Positions 1 to 9,853 are shown, counted from the first letter of the stretch. The stretch: 64,000 bases of DNA from Minwuiaceae bacterium (GCA_028278525.1 JANQEE010000020.1:1-64000), one strand, 5' to 3'. Translations and numbers: made by a program. Notes: generated from the letters alone by a model not told the origin.

Positions 1-47
1 AAGCGACTTGATTTATTGTTGGAACGCCGCTAATTCCTACCCGCCGC

Positions 48-122
48 GCTCCCTTCGTCTATCGGTTAGGACGCCAGATTTTCAATCTGGAAAGAGGGGT
101 TCGACTCCCCTAGGGAGCGCCA
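48..122 (+). tRNA. tRNA-Glu (anticodon UUC)
   Basis: Complete cloverleaf. The acceptor stem GCTCCCT pairs with AGGGAGC, the discriminator is G119 and CCA is encoded at 120-122. The anticodon stem CCAGA/TCTGG encloses the loop TTTTCAA with anticodon TTC at 81-83. The T arm carries GGTTCGACTCC. No terminator is visible before the next gene. Confidence 0.97.
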
Positions 123-274
123 ATTAAATCAATGGGTTAGCAGGCGTTCCGCAACCCAGCCTCCGAATCTCCCAGATTAACGAAACAGCCGCGCGGCAAG
201 ATCCGCCGCCCCCGGTGGCGCTCGTCGGCGCTGTCGCCGATAATGCGCCAGGACGTTTCGATGGAGCAGTTACA

Positions 275-1285
275 GTGACCACCACTTCACGCATGATTTC
301 CCCGATTGATTTCGCCAAGGACGGCAAGCAGTGCGACTATCTTAGGCTGCCGCATTCCGTCCACCGCTCGGCCTATGGCTGGCTGCCGCTGCCGCTGGTC
401 TGCATCAAGAACGGCGACGGCCCGACGGTGCTGCTGATGTCCGGCAATCACGGCGATGAGTACGAGGGGCAGGTCACGCTGACCCGGTTGGTTAAGGAAC
501 TGGAACCCGAGGATATCCAGGGCCGCGTCATCATCTTCCCGATGGCCAACTTCCCCGCGGCCAAGGCGGGGCTCCGGACATCGCCGATCGACGACATCAA
601 TCTCAACCGTGTCTTCCCGGGGGACCCCGACGGAACCCCGACGTTACAGATCGCCCATTATATCGAGACCGTCCTGTTGGATATGGCCGACTACATGCTG
701 GATCTACACAGCGGCGGCAGCTCGCTGATGTACCTGCCGTCGACCATTCTGGGGCGCAGCGGAGACGAGGCCGCCTTCGACAAGAAAGTCGGGATGACCA
801 TGGCCTTCGGCGCGCCTTACGCGTTCATGTTCCCCCAGGGTGCGATGGGCAGCCATTCCACTGCCGCGGCAATCCGCCAAAATGTCATCGCCATCGGCAC
901 GGAGGTCGGCGGCGGCGGGACCGTGACGCCGGAAGCTTTGAGGATTTGCGAGCGGGGCGTACGCAACGTGTTGCGCCACCTGGGCGTGCTCAAGACGGGC
1001 GAGATCGAGCCGCCGGAGACGCCGACGCGTATCATCGCGGCAGAAGACCACGAAGCCTTCACCTATGCCGCAGAGGAGGGGCTATTCGAACCGGTCGTCG
1101 ATCTTGGCGCCGAAGTGACAGCGGGGCAGCTTGCCGGCTACATCCACCACCCGGAAACGCCCTGGCGCGAGGCCGAGGAAGTGCGCTTTCAGACCGCAGG
1201 CGTTCTGGTCTGCAAACGGGTGCCAGGCCGCATCGAACGCGGCGACTGCCTGTTTCACACCGGCGCTGACACGACCATCGGCTGA
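275..1285 (+). CDS. DoeB-like zinc deacylase (succinylglutamate desuccinylase/aspartoacylase family)
   Basis: Predicted zinc carboxypeptidase-fold amidohydrolase that removes an acyl group from an amino-acid-like substrate. With the GTG start at 275 the zinc ligands read H59 and E62 in GNHGDEYEG and H145 in DLHSGG. The motif NLNRVFPGDPDGTP and the closing GRIERGDCLFH are typical of the DoeB branch (N-acetyl-diaminobutyrate deacetylase). The GTG is preceded by GGAG at 263-266, spacing 8; an upstream start at 215 and an ATG at 293 are in frame but have weaker ribosome sites. It converges on a peptide-type ABC operon and may act on what that imports. The rest of the ectoine-degradation pathway is absent, so the substrate is open. 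Confidence 0.85.
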   Translation: MTTTSRMISPIDFAKDGKQCDYLRLPHSVHRSAYGWLPLPLVCIKNGDGPTVLLMSGNHGDEYEGQVTLTRLVKELEPEDIQGRVIIFPMANFPAAKAGLRTSPIDDINLNRVFPGDPDGTPTLQIAHYIETVLLDMADYMLDLHSGGSSLMYLPSTILGRSGDEAAFDKKVGMTMAFGAPYAFMFPQGAMGSHSTAAAIRQNVIAIGTEVGGGGTVTPEALRICERGVRNVLRHLGVLKTGEIEPPETPTRIIAAEDHEAFTYAAEEGLFEPVVDLGAEVTAGQLAGYIHHPETPWREAEEVRFQTAGVLVCKRVPGRIERGDCLFHTGADTTIG

Positions 1286-1291
1286 ACGCGG

Positions 1292-2242
1292 TTAGCGCCC
1301 GCGGATTCTCGGATCCAGCGCGTCGCGCAGGCCATCGCCCATATAGTTGACGCTCAGCACGGTCAGCGAAATCGCGAGGCCGGGCCAGAGCACGCGCGAC
1401 GGGGTGATGTTCAGGAACGGCACGCCGTCGTAAAGCAGGCGACCCCAGGTCGGAAAGTCCGACGGGAAGCCGAGCCCGAGGAAACTCAGCGCTGATTCCG
1501 TGATGATCGCGGCGGCGACGCCTAGCGTCGCCGACACCATGATCGGGCTCAGCACGTTGGGGAAGATATGCCGTTTGATGATCCGGCGCTGCCGCGTGCC
1601 GATGGAATGGGCGGCAAGGACGAACTCACGCTCCTTGATCGCCAGCACCTCGCCGCGCACGATACGTGCCGTCTGCATCCAGCTTGTGATGCCAATGATG
1701 AAGACGATCAACAGGAAGATACCGGTCTCCGGCCCGAATGCACTCCGTAATGTGTCCCGGAAGAGCATGATTGCCACAAGCAACAGCGGCAGGATCGGCA
1801 AGGCCAGGAACAGATCGGTCAGCCGCATCAACGGCCCGCCCAGGATTTTGAAATAGCCGGCCAGGACGCCGATCAGCGTGCCGAGGCTGAGTGACAGCGC
1901 CATGGCGGTGACGCCGACCGCGAGCGACGTCCGCCCGCCGGCCAGCACTTGGGCCAGCATATCGCGCCCCAGATTGTCGGTGCCGAACGGGTGCGTCCAG
2001 CTCGGGCCCTGGTTCTTGGCCCGGATGTCCAGATGCTGCGGGTCGATGGTGTGGATGTAGGGCCCGAAGGTCACCGCCAGCACGATGAAGGCAAGCACGC
2101 AGACGCCGACGACGGCGCCCTTGTGGGTGTAGAACTGCTGCCAGACATCGGTCCAGAGCGAGCGGTGGCTCGCGGTTATCGGGGTCGAGGTCCCGTCCAG
2201 GCCGGCGGCCAAATCGGTCTTTTGCCGCATCGTGTCAGTCAT
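1292..2242 (-). CDS. Peptide-type ABC transporter permease (DppC/OppC family)
   Basis: Inner-membrane permease of a nickel/peptide/opine-class importer, last gene of the operon. The N-terminal cytoplasmic stretch contains the family's LWTDVWQQF-like segment. About six membrane helices follow, and the EAA loop is near TESALSFLGLGFPSDFPTWG. The ATG at 2242 overlaps the end of the upstream permease by 8 bases. An in-frame start at 2284 would give a longer overlap and an N-terminus unlike the family. The 316-residue length is normal. It should pair with the DppB-like permease; the substrate is unknown. Confidence 0.93.
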   Translation of the reverse strand: MTDTMRQKTDLAAGLDGTSTPITASHRSLWTDVWQQFYTHKGAVVGVCVLAFIVLAVTFGPYIHTIDPQHLDIRAKNQGPSWTHPFGTDNLGRDMLAQVLAGGRTSLAVGVTAMALSLSLGTLIGVLAGYFKILGGPLMRLTDLFLALPILPLLLVAIMLFRDTLRSAFGPETGIFLLIVFIIGITSWMQTARIVRGEVLAIKEREFVLAAHSIGTRQRRIIKRHIFPNVLSPIMVSATLGVAAAIITESALSFLGLGFPSDFPTWGRLLYDGVPFLNITPSRVLWPGLAISLTVLSVNYMGDGLRDALDPRIRGR

Positions 2243-3248
2243 AGCGAATCCTCGGATCCAGGATGCCGTAGAGCAGATCGGCAATCAGATTGAAGGACAC
2301 GATCAGGAAGGCGAAGATGAACGTCAGGGTCTGGACCAGCGGAATGTCGGCGCCCTGAATGGCGATGATGAGAAGCTGGCCAATACCGTTCACGCGGAAA
2401 ATCTGTTCGGTGATGATCGCGCCGGCAAAGACCTGCGGCAGCCCCAGCGCGATCACGGTCACCACCGGGATCAGGGAATTGCGCAGCACATGGACCAGCA
2501 GCACGACGGACTCGGTCATGCCCTTGGCGCGCGCCGTCCTCACATAGTCCAGGTTCAAGTTGTCCAGCATCGAGGATCGCATGAACCGGCTGAGCTGCGC
2601 TGCGCTGAACAGCGCCAGCACCATGACCGGCATGATGATCTGCTTTAGTTGAGTAACGAAACTGTCGAAGTCAGTGACCACATGGGTCGTGTCGTAAATC
2701 GACGGCAGCCAGCCGAGCTGCGCGCTGAAAATCACGATCATCAGCGTGCCGGTGAAGAAGGTCGGCACGGAAAAGCCGATCATCGACACGAAGGTGCCGA
2801 TCTGATCGAAAACGGAATACTGCTTGTAGGCGGAGATGACGCCGATCGGAACGGCGATGCAGACCGCCACCACATAGGACAGGCCGACGACCCAGAGCGT
2901 CTGCGGCAGACGGCTGATGATCAAATCGACCACAGGGCTCCGCGTCGACCAGGACGTCACCCTGAGCCGCTCGGCCGAATTGCCGATCTCCACGCCCCAG
3001 ATCTGCTCGATCATGTTGAGCGGTTCGTTGACCAGAAACTGTTCCAGCCAGCGGAAATAGCGGATGTGAAACGGTTCGCCGAGCCCCAGGCTGAGGCGGA
3101 TCTGCTCGCGCACCTCGGGCGGGATTGTCAGCGGCAGGTCGCCGGTCGGATCGTTCGGCGCCAAGTCGAGCAAGGCGAAGATGATGAAGCTGACGACCAG
3201 CAGGGTCGGTATGGCGAACAGCAGCCGCCTGACAGTGTACCTGAGCAT
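2235..3248 (-). CDS. Peptide-type ABC transporter permease (DppB/OppB family)
   Basis: Inner-membrane permease, 337 residues. It begins with the classic DppB helix MLRYTVRRLLFAIPTLLVVS and ends NLIADLLYGILDPRIRYD, both family hallmarks. The large periplasmic loop (about residues 40-110) is longer than in DppB of E. coli, as in many Rhizobiales and Rhodospirillales homologues. The ATG is preceded by a GGGGGT ribosome site. It sits between the binding-protein gene and the DppC-type permease and is co-oriented with both. Confidence 0.94.
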   Translation of the reverse strand: MLRYTVRRLLFAIPTLLVVSFIIFALLDLAPNDPTGDLPLTIPPEVREQIRLSLGLGEPFHIRYFRWLEQFLVNEPLNMIEQIWGVEIGNSAERLRVTSWSTRSPVVDLIISRLPQTLWVVGLSYVVAVCIAVPIGVISAYKQYSVFDQIGTFVSMIGFSVPTFFTGTLMIVIFSAQLGWLPSIYDTTHVVTDFDSFVTQLKQIIMPVMVLALFSAAQLSRFMRSSMLDNLNLDYVRTARAKGMTESVVLLVHVLRNSLIPVVTVIALGLPQVFAGAIITEQIFRVNGIGQLLIIAIQGADIPLVQTLTFIFAFLIVSFNLIADLLYGILDPRIRYD

Positions 3249-3345
3249 TCAGGACCCCCTTACGCGATACCGGCATGGGGCGGGGCCCGTGACAGGCTCA
3301 GCGGCCTGCCTCGGACCCCGGGCCCATGCCCGATCGGGCAACGCT

Positions 3346-5055
3346 TTACTTGATGCGATGCCAGTCCTGGATGTTCCAGGGGGTGGCGTCCCAGACGTTC
3401 TGCTTCACGCCGCCCAGGGTGTTGGAATGCGCCGCCACGGCGCCCCGGTGGATTAACGGGATGATCGCGCCATAGTCGATCAGCATGTCGTTCATCTTCT
3501 TGGCGATGACCGCCCGTTCCTCAAGCGCGGCCGTGACCGCCAGTTGCTCGGCCAGCTTGTCGTAAGCCGGGTCGCAATAGCGCGGCATGTTGTTGCCGAT
3601 CCACTGATTGTCCGGCGACGGCATCTTGTCGCAGGTCCACCGCGCCATGTACTTCTCCGGATCGGTGCCGTTGAACAGGTTGGTGTACATCTCGACGTCG
3701 GAGAAGAACTTCTGGAAGGTGTCCGGGCTGGACTGATCGCCGCCGAAGAAGACAGAGGAGGAGATGTTGCGCAGTTCGGTCTCGACGCCGATTTCCTGCC
3801 ACATCTGCTTGATCAGAGCCTGCGTGCCCTGCCGCACCGAGTTGGTCGAGGTTTGATAGAGCAGCGAGAGGCGAACGCCATCCTTCTCCCGCACGCCGTC
3901 GGACCCCCGAGCCCAGCCGGCATCGTCCAGCAGCTTGTTGGCTGCCGCCACGTCCTGGGTCTTGCACCAATCGTTGGCCGTCGACGCGTAGATCGCAGGC
4001 GCCGGCAGCACGTTGCAGGTAACCTGACCGGCCGAACCGTAACCGGCCTCCACCAGGATCTCGCGGTCGATGGCGAGCGATAGGGCCCGTCGCACCGCAG
4101 GGTCGGACAGGAACGGATGCGGATTGTTGCCATCCTGGTAGGTCGCCCGTTTGTCGCCCAACGCCGGGTCCGGGTTGGTCAACTGCACCATGATCCGCTC
4201 GACCGAGGTCCCGAAGGCGGAAATCACCTTGCCCTTACCGGCCGCGGCCATGGTGTTGAGGATTTCCGGCTCCACCTGCAGGTTCCAGGCATAATCGAAC
4301 TCGCCGGTTTCCAGGACCGCCCGGGCCGCCGAAACCGCGTCTCCGCCGCCCTTCATCAAGACGGTTGCGAAGGCCGGCTTGGCCGCATCGCGGTATTTGT
4401 CGTTGGCTTCGTACAGCACGACGTCATTGGCCCGGAACTCGACGACCTTAAACGGGCCGGTCCCGATGGTGCCGAAATTCTGCTCGGTGCATTCCGGGGC
4501 TTTCGCGCCCATGCAGTTCTCGAACTGCGCCTTCTGAATCACCGGCGAGTTCGACCCGACGAACGGGCCATACGGGAACGGTTTCGGCACGTCGAAGGTG
4601 ATCTTGACGGTATGTTTGTCCAGCGCCTCGACCGACTTCACGTCCTCGAAGTTCGGGGCTGCGTTGCAGCCGCCTTCGGGATGCATGCAGTACTCGGCCG
4701 AGAATACAACGTCCGCCGAGGTGAACGGCGTGCCGTCCGACCAGACGATGCCGGGCATCAGATCCCAGGTAATGCTGGTGAAATCCTTCGACACGCCGCC
4801 ATTGGCCACGGTCGGAATCTCGGTCACCAGCGCCGGCACGATCTCGCCGGTCTCGTCGTAGTGGGCCAGCGGCTCGACGATCAGGGACGACGCGTCGATG
4901 TCTTTCGTGCCACCGGAAAGATAGGGGTTGAGTATCGACGGCGCCTGCCAATACAGGATCTTGAGCTGGCCGTCGGTGGCTCGTTCGGCGTGCGCGGCCG
5001 TGGCGACCATCGCCGCGGCGGCCGTCGCCGCAATTAGAAGTCTAGGTTTCAACAT
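3346..5055 (-). CDS. Periplasmic solute-binding protein of peptide-type ABC importer (SBP_bac_5)
   Basis: A 569-residue secreted binding protein. The signal peptide spans residues 1-23 (MLKPRLLIAATAAAAMVATAAHA), with cleavage expected after AHA. The family-5 pattern is present: IVWSDGTPFTSADVVFS, the GTGPFKVVEF segment, PFLSDPAVRRALSLAIDRE and a C-terminal NIQDWHRIK. The start is preceded by GAGAGGACC. Binding proteins of this family take oligopeptides, opines, nickel or sugars, so substrate cannot be read from sequence. It is encoded between the two ATPases and the two permeases of the same operon. Confidence 0.94.
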   Translation of the reverse strand: MLKPRLLIAATAAAAMVATAAHAERATDGQLKILYWQAPSILNPYLSGGTKDIDASSLIVEPLAHYDETGEIVPALVTEIPTVANGGVSKDFTSITWDLMPGIVWSDGTPFTSADVVFSAEYCMHPEGGCNAAPNFEDVKSVEALDKHTVKITFDVPKPFPYGPFVGSNSPVIQKAQFENCMGAKAPECTEQNFGTIGTGPFKVVEFRANDVVLYEANDKYRDAAKPAFATVLMKGGGDAVSAARAVLETGEFDYAWNLQVEPEILNTMAAAGKGKVISAFGTSVERIMVQLTNPDPALGDKRATYQDGNNPHPFLSDPAVRRALSLAIDREILVEAGYGSAGQVTCNVLPAPAIYASTANDWCKTQDVAAANKLLDDAGWARGSDGVREKDGVRLSLLYQTSTNSVRQGTQALIKQMWQEIGVETELRNISSSVFFGGDQSSPDTFQKFFSDVEMYTNLFNGTDPEKYMARWTCDKMPSPDNQWIGNNMPRYCDPAYDKLAEQLAVTAALEERAVIAKKMNDMLIDYGAIIPLIHRGAVAAHSNTLGGVKQNVWDATPWNIQDWHRIK

Positions 5056-5140
5056 CTGGTAGGTCCTCTCTGTTATTGGTTTTTGGGTTGGTTTGAAGCG
5101 TCGGTTTTTTCGAACAGGCGCTTTGGTTTTCCTCTCCTTG

Positions 5141-6148
5141 TCAGGCGTGGTGACAGGCCACGAACTGCCCCGGCTGCGTCTCTCGCCACTCCGGTTCTTC
5201 CCGCTGGCAGAGTTCGGTCGCGATCGGGCATCGGGTGCAGAAGTTGCATCCCTTGGGCGGATTGGCCGGACTCGGCAGATCGCCCTGCAGGATGATCGGT
5301 TTGCGTTCGGCCTCGGTCGCCGGGTTCGGGATCGGAACCGCCGACAACAGGGCCTTGCTGTAGGGATGCTGCGGATTTTCGTAGAGGTCGGCGCGCGACG
5401 CCAGCTCGACCACTTTGCCCAGATACATCACCGCGACCCGATCCGCGATATGGCGCACCATCGAGAGGTCGTGGCTGATGAACAGATAGGTCAGGCCGAA
5501 CTTGTCCTGCAGATCTTCCAGGAGGTTGACCACCTGGGCCTGGATCGAGACGTCGAGCGCCGCGATCGGCTCGTCGCAGACAATGAACTCCGGATTCAGA
5601 GCCAAGGCCCGGGCGATGCCGATCCGCTGCCGCTGGCCGCCGGAAAACTCGTGCGGATAGCGGTTGGCAAAGCGCGGGTCCAGGCCGACCGCGCTCAACA
5701 GTTCCTCGACCCGGTCCTGCTTTTCGCGGCCTTTGACGATGCCGTGCTCGTCGATCGGCTCGGCAACGATGGAGCCGACAGTCATGCGCGGGTTGAGGCA
5801 GGCCTGCGGATCCTGGAAGACCATCTGCATATGCGGCCTGGTCCGCCGCAGCGCTTCGCCCTCCAGCGCGGTGATGTCCTGCCCGTCGATAACGATGCGG
5901 CCGTCGGTGACGCGGTAGAGCCGCAGAATGGCGCGTCCCGTGGTGGTCTTGCCGCAGCCGCTTTCTCCGACCAGGCCCAGGGTCTCGCGCCGCTTGATAT
6001 CGAAGCTAACCCCGTCGACCGCCTTGATCGTCCCGACTTGGCGGCGGATGACGCCTTTATGGACAGGAAAATGCACCTTCAGGTTCTCGACGGAGACCAG
6101 AACCTCGTCCGCCGGAGAGGTCTCGCTGATCGCTTCAACCGCCGACAC
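5141..6148 (-). CDS. ABC transporter ATPase, DppF/OppF type
   Basis: One of two ATPases of the peptide-type importer. Walker A is GESGCGKTT, the signature [15 protein letters not shown], Walker [13 protein letters not shown], and the H-loop ISHDLSMV. The C-terminal oligopeptide-transporter extension has the cysteines [15 protein letters not shown] seen in the family, where some members hold an Fe-S cluster. I place the start at GTG 6148 after AAGGAGAAG, which overlaps the DppD-type gene by 14 bases; an ATG at 6169 is also in frame. A gap of about 85 bases separates it from the binding-protein gene. Confidence 0.93.
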   Translation of the reverse strand: MSAVEAISETSPADEVLVSVENLKVHFPVHKGVIRRQVGTIKAVDGVSFDIKRRETLGLVGESGCGKTTTGRAILRLYRVTDGRIVIDGQDITALEGEALRRTRPHMQMVFQDPQACLNPRMTVGSIVAEPIDEHGIVKGREKQDRVEELLSAVGLDPRFANRYPHEFSGGQRQRIGIARALALNPEFIVCDEPIAALDVSIQAQVVNLLEDLQDKFGLTYLFISHDLSMVRHIADRVAVMYLGKVVELASRADLYENPQHPYSKALLSAVPIPNPATEAERKPIILQGDLPSPANPPKGCNFCTRCPIATELCQREEPEWRETQPGQFVACHHA

Positions 6149-7169
6149 GGGCTTCTCCTTCCGCCGCATCCCACCAGCATGCGACCTCGTGGATCAACGC
6201 TTCGTCCCCTGGGTCGTCGACACGGCGAAGCGGCGGATTCTCATTCCAACAGCGGTCGAATGCGTGCCGGCAACGCGGCGCGAAGGGGCAGGCTGTAGGC
6301 TCGGCGCCAAGGCTGGGCGGCTGCCCGGCGATGCTTTTCAGCCGATCCTCGCGTTCCTCGTCCAGGCTGGGCAGGGTTTCCAGCAGGGCGCGGGTATAGG
6401 GGTGCTGCGGCCGCTCGTAGAGCTCAGAGACCGGCGCCTGCTCCACGATCAGGCCGCCGTACATGACAATGACACGGTCCGCGATGCCCGCCACGACGCC
6501 CAGATCGTGGGTGATCCAGACCATCGCCATGCCGAGCTCATGCCGGAGCTTTTTCACCAGATCCAGGATCTGCGCCTGGATCGTGACGTCCAGCGCCGTG
6601 GTCGGCTCGTCCGCGATCAGCACTTTGGGGTCGCAGGCCAGGGCAATGGCGATCATCACCCGCTGACGCATGCCGCCGGAAAACTGATGGGGAAAATCCT
6701 TCAGCCGGTCTTCTGGCGAGGGCAGGCCCACCAGTTCCAGCAATTCGACAGCCCGTTGTCGGGCCTCCGCTTTGCTCAGGCCCAGATGCTTACGCAGCGG
6801 TTCCATCAATTGGAAGCCGACCGTGAAGACCGGGTTGAGCGACGTCATCGGGTCCTGAAAAATAAAGCCGATCTGCCCGCCGCGAACCTCGCGCAACTCC
6901 TTCGTGCTGAGCTTCAGCAGGTCCTGGCCCTCGAACATTACCTGGCCGGCGACGATCTCCGCCGGCGGGCTCGGCAGCAGGCGCAGCAGCGACATCATCG
7001 TCACGCTCTTGCCGGAGCCGCTTTCGCCAACGATGCCCAGCAACTCGCCTTTGCGCAGGTGAAAACTCAGGCCGTTGACGGCGTGAATATTCCCGTCGCG
7101 GGTACCGAAAACCGTCTTGAGGTCCTGTACATCGAGTATCGAACCCCCTGCGGAAACCACTTGATCCAT
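6135..7169 (-). CDS. ABC transporter ATPase, DppD/OppD type
   Basis: First gene of the importer operon, 344 residues. Walker A is GESGSGKSV, the signature [15 protein letters not shown], Walker [13 protein letters not shown], and the H-loop ITHDLGVV. The C-terminal segment [14 protein letters not shown] is the OppD-type cysteine extension. GAGAGGGG precedes the ATG. The promoter should lie in the 292-base gap shared with the divergent hydratase-like gene, where a 17-base palindrome sits at 7243-7259. Confidence 0.94.
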   Translation of the reverse strand: MDQVVSAGGSILDVQDLKTVFGTRDGNIHAVNGLSFHLRKGELLGIVGESGSGKSVTMMSLLRLLPSPPAEIVAGQVMFEGQDLLKLSTKELREVRGGQIGFIFQDPMTSLNPVFTVGFQLMEPLRKHLGLSKAEARQRAVELLELVGLPSPEDRLKDFPHQFSGGMRQRVMIAIALACDPKVLIADEPTTALDVTIQAQILDLVKKLRHELGMAMVWITHDLGVVAGIADRVIVMYGGLIVEQAPVSELYERPQHPYTRALLETLPSLDEEREDRLKSIAGQPPSLGAEPTACPFAPRCRHAFDRCWNENPPLRRVDDPGDEALIHEVACWWDAAEGEARVGG

Positions 7170-7242
7170 TGCCGCCCCTCTCGAAGGGCCGCACCGCCAA
7201 GACCTGATTGTTCATCAGGCCAGCAACGGCACTGTTTTTATT

Positions 7243-7259
7243 TAGGGAAATTTTCCCTA
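7243..7259. promoter_or_regulatory. Palindromic operator candidate
   Basis: TAGGGAAA-T-TTTCCCTA, an 8-bp perfect inverted repeat with a one-base centre. It lies 74 bases upstream of the DppD-type gene and about 200 bases upstream of the divergent hydratase-like gene. The AT-rich setting contrasts with the flanks. It is a good position for a dimeric regulator controlling the importer, but no regulator gene adjoins, so the protein is unknown. Confidence 0.45.
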
Positions 7260-7461
7260 TGTCCGCGCCCCCCAAGGACAAAATGATAACCAAAGCGGCG
7301 AGATTTGAAAGGCTCAATCGATTTGAAGTTTTTTCTTGGTAAACGGCGGTTCTGTTTCGGCGGCTCCGGCCGCCGTAAAGCGTAGCGCAACGTGACGATT
7401 GACCTGGCGACCGGATGGTCGGACACTCCGGCTGGTCCTCTCAAGAATGCAGGGATTTCAC

Positions 7462-8226
7462 ATGACAAGCTCCGGCGACGACCGCGCCCAAGCCGCGGCC
7501 GCGCTCCTTATCGCCGCCCGCCGGTCCGAGCCCGGACCGGCTCTGCCCGAAGCTCTGCGGCCGGCGAGCGAGGCCGAGGCCTACGCCACCCAGGATGCCG
7601 TGGCGGCGGAATTCGGTCCTGTCGCCGGCTGGAAGGTCGGCGCGGCCGGCCCGGAAGCCGAACCGGCCTGCGCCCCGCTGCTGGCCGGTACCCTCTACGA
7701 GTCACCCGCCGAGTTCGATCGGTCTCGCCATCCCCGGCGCGGTATCGAGGCGGAGATCGCCTTCCGGATCGGCCGCGACCTGCCGGCGCGCGAACGTCCG
7801 TATGAACGCGATGAGGTTATCGCCGCTATCGACTGCGCCTTTCCGGCGATCGAACTCTGCGAAAGCCGCTACCAGGACCCGGATGCCATCGACCCCCTGA
7901 GCATGCAGGCGGACAACAATCAGAACGCCGCACTGGTCTTCGGCGCGCCCTGGCGGGACTTCGCCGGTTTGGTCATCGACCGCCAGCCCGTCGCCCTGCT
8001 ATTCGACGACAAACCGGTCGTCGAGGGTAACGGCGGCAACACGGCCGGCGATCTGTTTCGGTTGGTGGTCTGGCTCGCCAATCATCTGCCGGGCCGCGGG
8101 CAGGCGCTGACGCGGGGTCAGGTCGTCACCACCGGCTCCTGGACCGGTATCCGTTTTGCCGGCGACGCACGGACCGTGACCGCGCGCTTCCCCGGCATCG
8201 GCGAGTGTGCGCTGAGCTTCAGCTAG
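7462..8226 (+). CDS. 2-keto-4-pentenoate hydratase-like protein (MhpD/fumarylacetoacetase C-terminal superfamily)
   Basis: A 254-residue protein of the hydratase/decarboxylase branch that acts on 2-keto-4-enoates. Seen: AGWKVGAAGPEAE near residue 54, RRGIEAEIAFRIGRDLP with the metal-binding ExE pattern, and a C-terminal GQALTRGQVVTTGSWTG. The ATG at 7462 has AGGGA seven bases upstream; earlier in-frame starts at 7399 and 7447 are less likely. Its 3-prime end overlaps the convergent dioxygenase gene by 8 bases. No other meta-cleavage gene is near, so the exact reaction is not assigned. Confidence 0.85.
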   Translation: MTSSGDDRAQAAAALLIAARRSEPGPALPEALRPASEAEAYATQDAVAAEFGPVAGWKVGAAGPEAEPACAPLLAGTLYESPAEFDRSRHPRRGIEAEIAFRIGRDLPARERPYERDEVIAAIDCAFPAIELCESRYQDPDAIDPLSMQADNNQNAALVFGAPWRDFAGLVIDRQPVALLFDDKPVVEGNGGNTAGDLFRLVVWLANHLPGRGQALTRGQVVTTGSWTGIRFAGDARTVTARFPGIGECALSFS

Positions 8227-9058
8227 GCCGGTCGCCGGCCAGCGTGATGCGATGCAGAACCCGACGATAGCCATGATAGTCGTTGACCGGATTGTGCTGC
8301 GCCGCCCGATTGTCCCAGAACGCCAGTGAGCCGGGCCGCCAGCGGAAACGGCAGGTGAACTCCGGCCTGGTCTGATGCTGGAACAGGTAATCCAGGATCG
8401 GCGCGCTTTCCCGTTCGGTAAAGCCCTTGAATTTGGCCGTGTGGGCGACATTGACGTACAGCGCCTTGCGGCCGGTTTCGGGATGGGTGCGCACCACGGG
8501 ATGCTCCGCGACCGTCTCCACGTCGCTCGCATCTTTCGGCGCGTCCTTGATCCGGTCTTCCCGGGTGCGAGACACATCCGCTTTCGCCGCGGTATTCACC
8601 GCGACCAGGTCGTCCAGCAACGCCTTCATCCCCGACGACAGCGTCTCGTAGGCCAGATACATGTTGGCGAACAACGTGTCGCCGCCGAACGGCGGCAGCT
8701 CACGCGCGTAGAGGATGGTGCCCATTGGCGGTTCGGGTAGGTAAGCAGTGTCGGAATGCCAGATCCCGCCGAAGTTGACGGTCTCGTGCTCCAGCTTGAT
8801 GACCGGTACGATCAGCGGATAACCGTCCAGGCCGTTCACGAACGGATACTCGATCGGGTCGCCGAACCACCGCGCGAAATCCAGTTGACGGTCCGGGGTC
8901 AATTCCTGGTCGCGAAAGAAGATCACCAGATGGTCCAGCAGCGCCTGCCGGATCTCGGCGATCAGAGCATCGCCCAGGTCGGCCGACAGGTCCGCCCCGA
9001 ACACCTCCGCACCGATTGCCCCCGACAGGGGCCGAACCTCCAACCGTGCGCCACTCAT
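8219..9058 (-). CDS. TauD/TfdA-family Fe(II)/2-oxoglutarate dioxygenase
   Basis: A 279-residue cytosolic dioxygenase. The facial triad is visible as H and D of WHSDTAYLPEPP and the distal H of AQHNPVNDYHGYRR. The 2-oxoglutarate-binding arginine follows in RVLHRITLAG. FGGDTLFANMYLAYETL is standard for the family. Members hydroxylate taurine, alkylsulfates, 2,4-D or other small acids, and the substrate cannot be told here. It stands alone, convergent with the hydratase-like gene. Confidence 0.92.
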   Translation of the reverse strand: MSGARLEVRPLSGAIGAEVFGADLSADLGDALIAEIRQALLDHLVIFFRDQELTPDRQLDFARWFGDPIEYPFVNGLDGYPLIVPVIKLEHETVNFGGIWHSDTAYLPEPPMGTILYARELPPFGGDTLFANMYLAYETLSSGMKALLDDLVAVNTAAKADVSRTREDRIKDAPKDASDVETVAEHPVVRTHPETGRKALYVNVAHTAKFKGFTERESAPILDYLFQHQTRPEFTCRFRWRPGSLAFWDNRAAQHNPVNDYHGYRRVLHRITLAGDRPS

Positions 9059-9146
9059 TCCCGATGCTTCCGTCTTGCTGCCGCCGAACCTCGTTTGAGG
9101 GCATTTTAGGCGGAAGCCAGGCCCGTTCCCAGCCCCAGGGCGACGA

Positions 9147-9728
9147 TCACGCAGGCGCCACCATCAGCAGTATTTCGCCGGTATAGCGGATCAGGTCATG
9201 CGGCACGACGGTCCGCCGATCCGCCACCCTGTATCCGCTGCGCTCGTACAGTCTCACCGCGCCCTGGTTCTGCTCGAAAACCAGCAGGCTGAGCGTGTTG
9301 ATACCGTCGGCACGCGCCTCGGCACGCGCCAGGGCGAGCAGTTCGGATCCGACGCCGCAGCATCGGAAGGCCGGAAAAACCGACATAGACGATATGTATA
9401 AACTGTTCGGGACTTCCAGCTCTGCGAACGGCCGCAGCACCGGGTCCGTCGCTTCCGGATCAGGCTGATCGGCCGCTTCTTCCATTAGGAATGCATGCAT
9501 CATCCCGACAATGTTGCCCTGCCGCACCGCCAAGATGCAGTTCTGGTAGGAGAACGGCGTTTCCTCCCGGGCGTACCGGCGCTCACCCACATCCAGCAGG
9601 GATTCGCCGGGCTCCGCCACTTGCTGCCATATGTAGTCGGCAACGCCGCCCGACGAATGGCGGAACAGTTCCGCGATCGTTCGGCTGTCGGCCGTGTCCG
9701 CGGGACGAAAACAAATATCGGGGTCCAT
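9147..9728 (-). CDS. GNAT-family N-acetyltransferase
   Basis: A 193-residue acetyltransferase. The acetyl-CoA loop follows SMSVFPAFRCCGVGSELLALARAEA (motif A, a Q/RxxGxG/A variant read as RCCGVGS). The C-terminal LLVFEQNQGAVRLYERSGYR is the usual motif B region. The start at 9728 (MDPDICFRPADTADS) puts the domain at the N-terminus. A frame extension to 9899 is proline/arginine-rich and looks non-coding. The acceptor is unknown. Confidence 0.88.
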   Translation of the reverse strand: MDPDICFRPADTADSRTIAELFRHSSGGVADYIWQQVAEPGESLLDVGERRYAREETPFSYQNCILAVRQGNIVGMMHAFLMEEAADQPDPEATDPVLRPFAELEVPNSLYISSMSVFPAFRCCGVGSELLALARAEARADGINTLSLLVFEQNQGAVRLYERSGYRVADRRTVVPHDLIRYTGEILLMVAPA

Positions 9729-9853
9729 GATGTAGCAGTCCTTGGTGTCGGGAGGGCGGTGGAGCCGGGTTCGGCCGCCTTGGCGCGGCGCGGGTTCCGA
9801 GGTCCGGGCACGGCCGCCGGGATGGAGGCGCAGAAGCGGCTTTTTGTCGATGC

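Noticed and set aside
275-1285. Ectoine-degradation gene doeB as a firm assignment
   Set aside because: Sequence is DoeB-like, but no doeA, doeC, doeD or ectoine transporter is present, so only the family is claimed.
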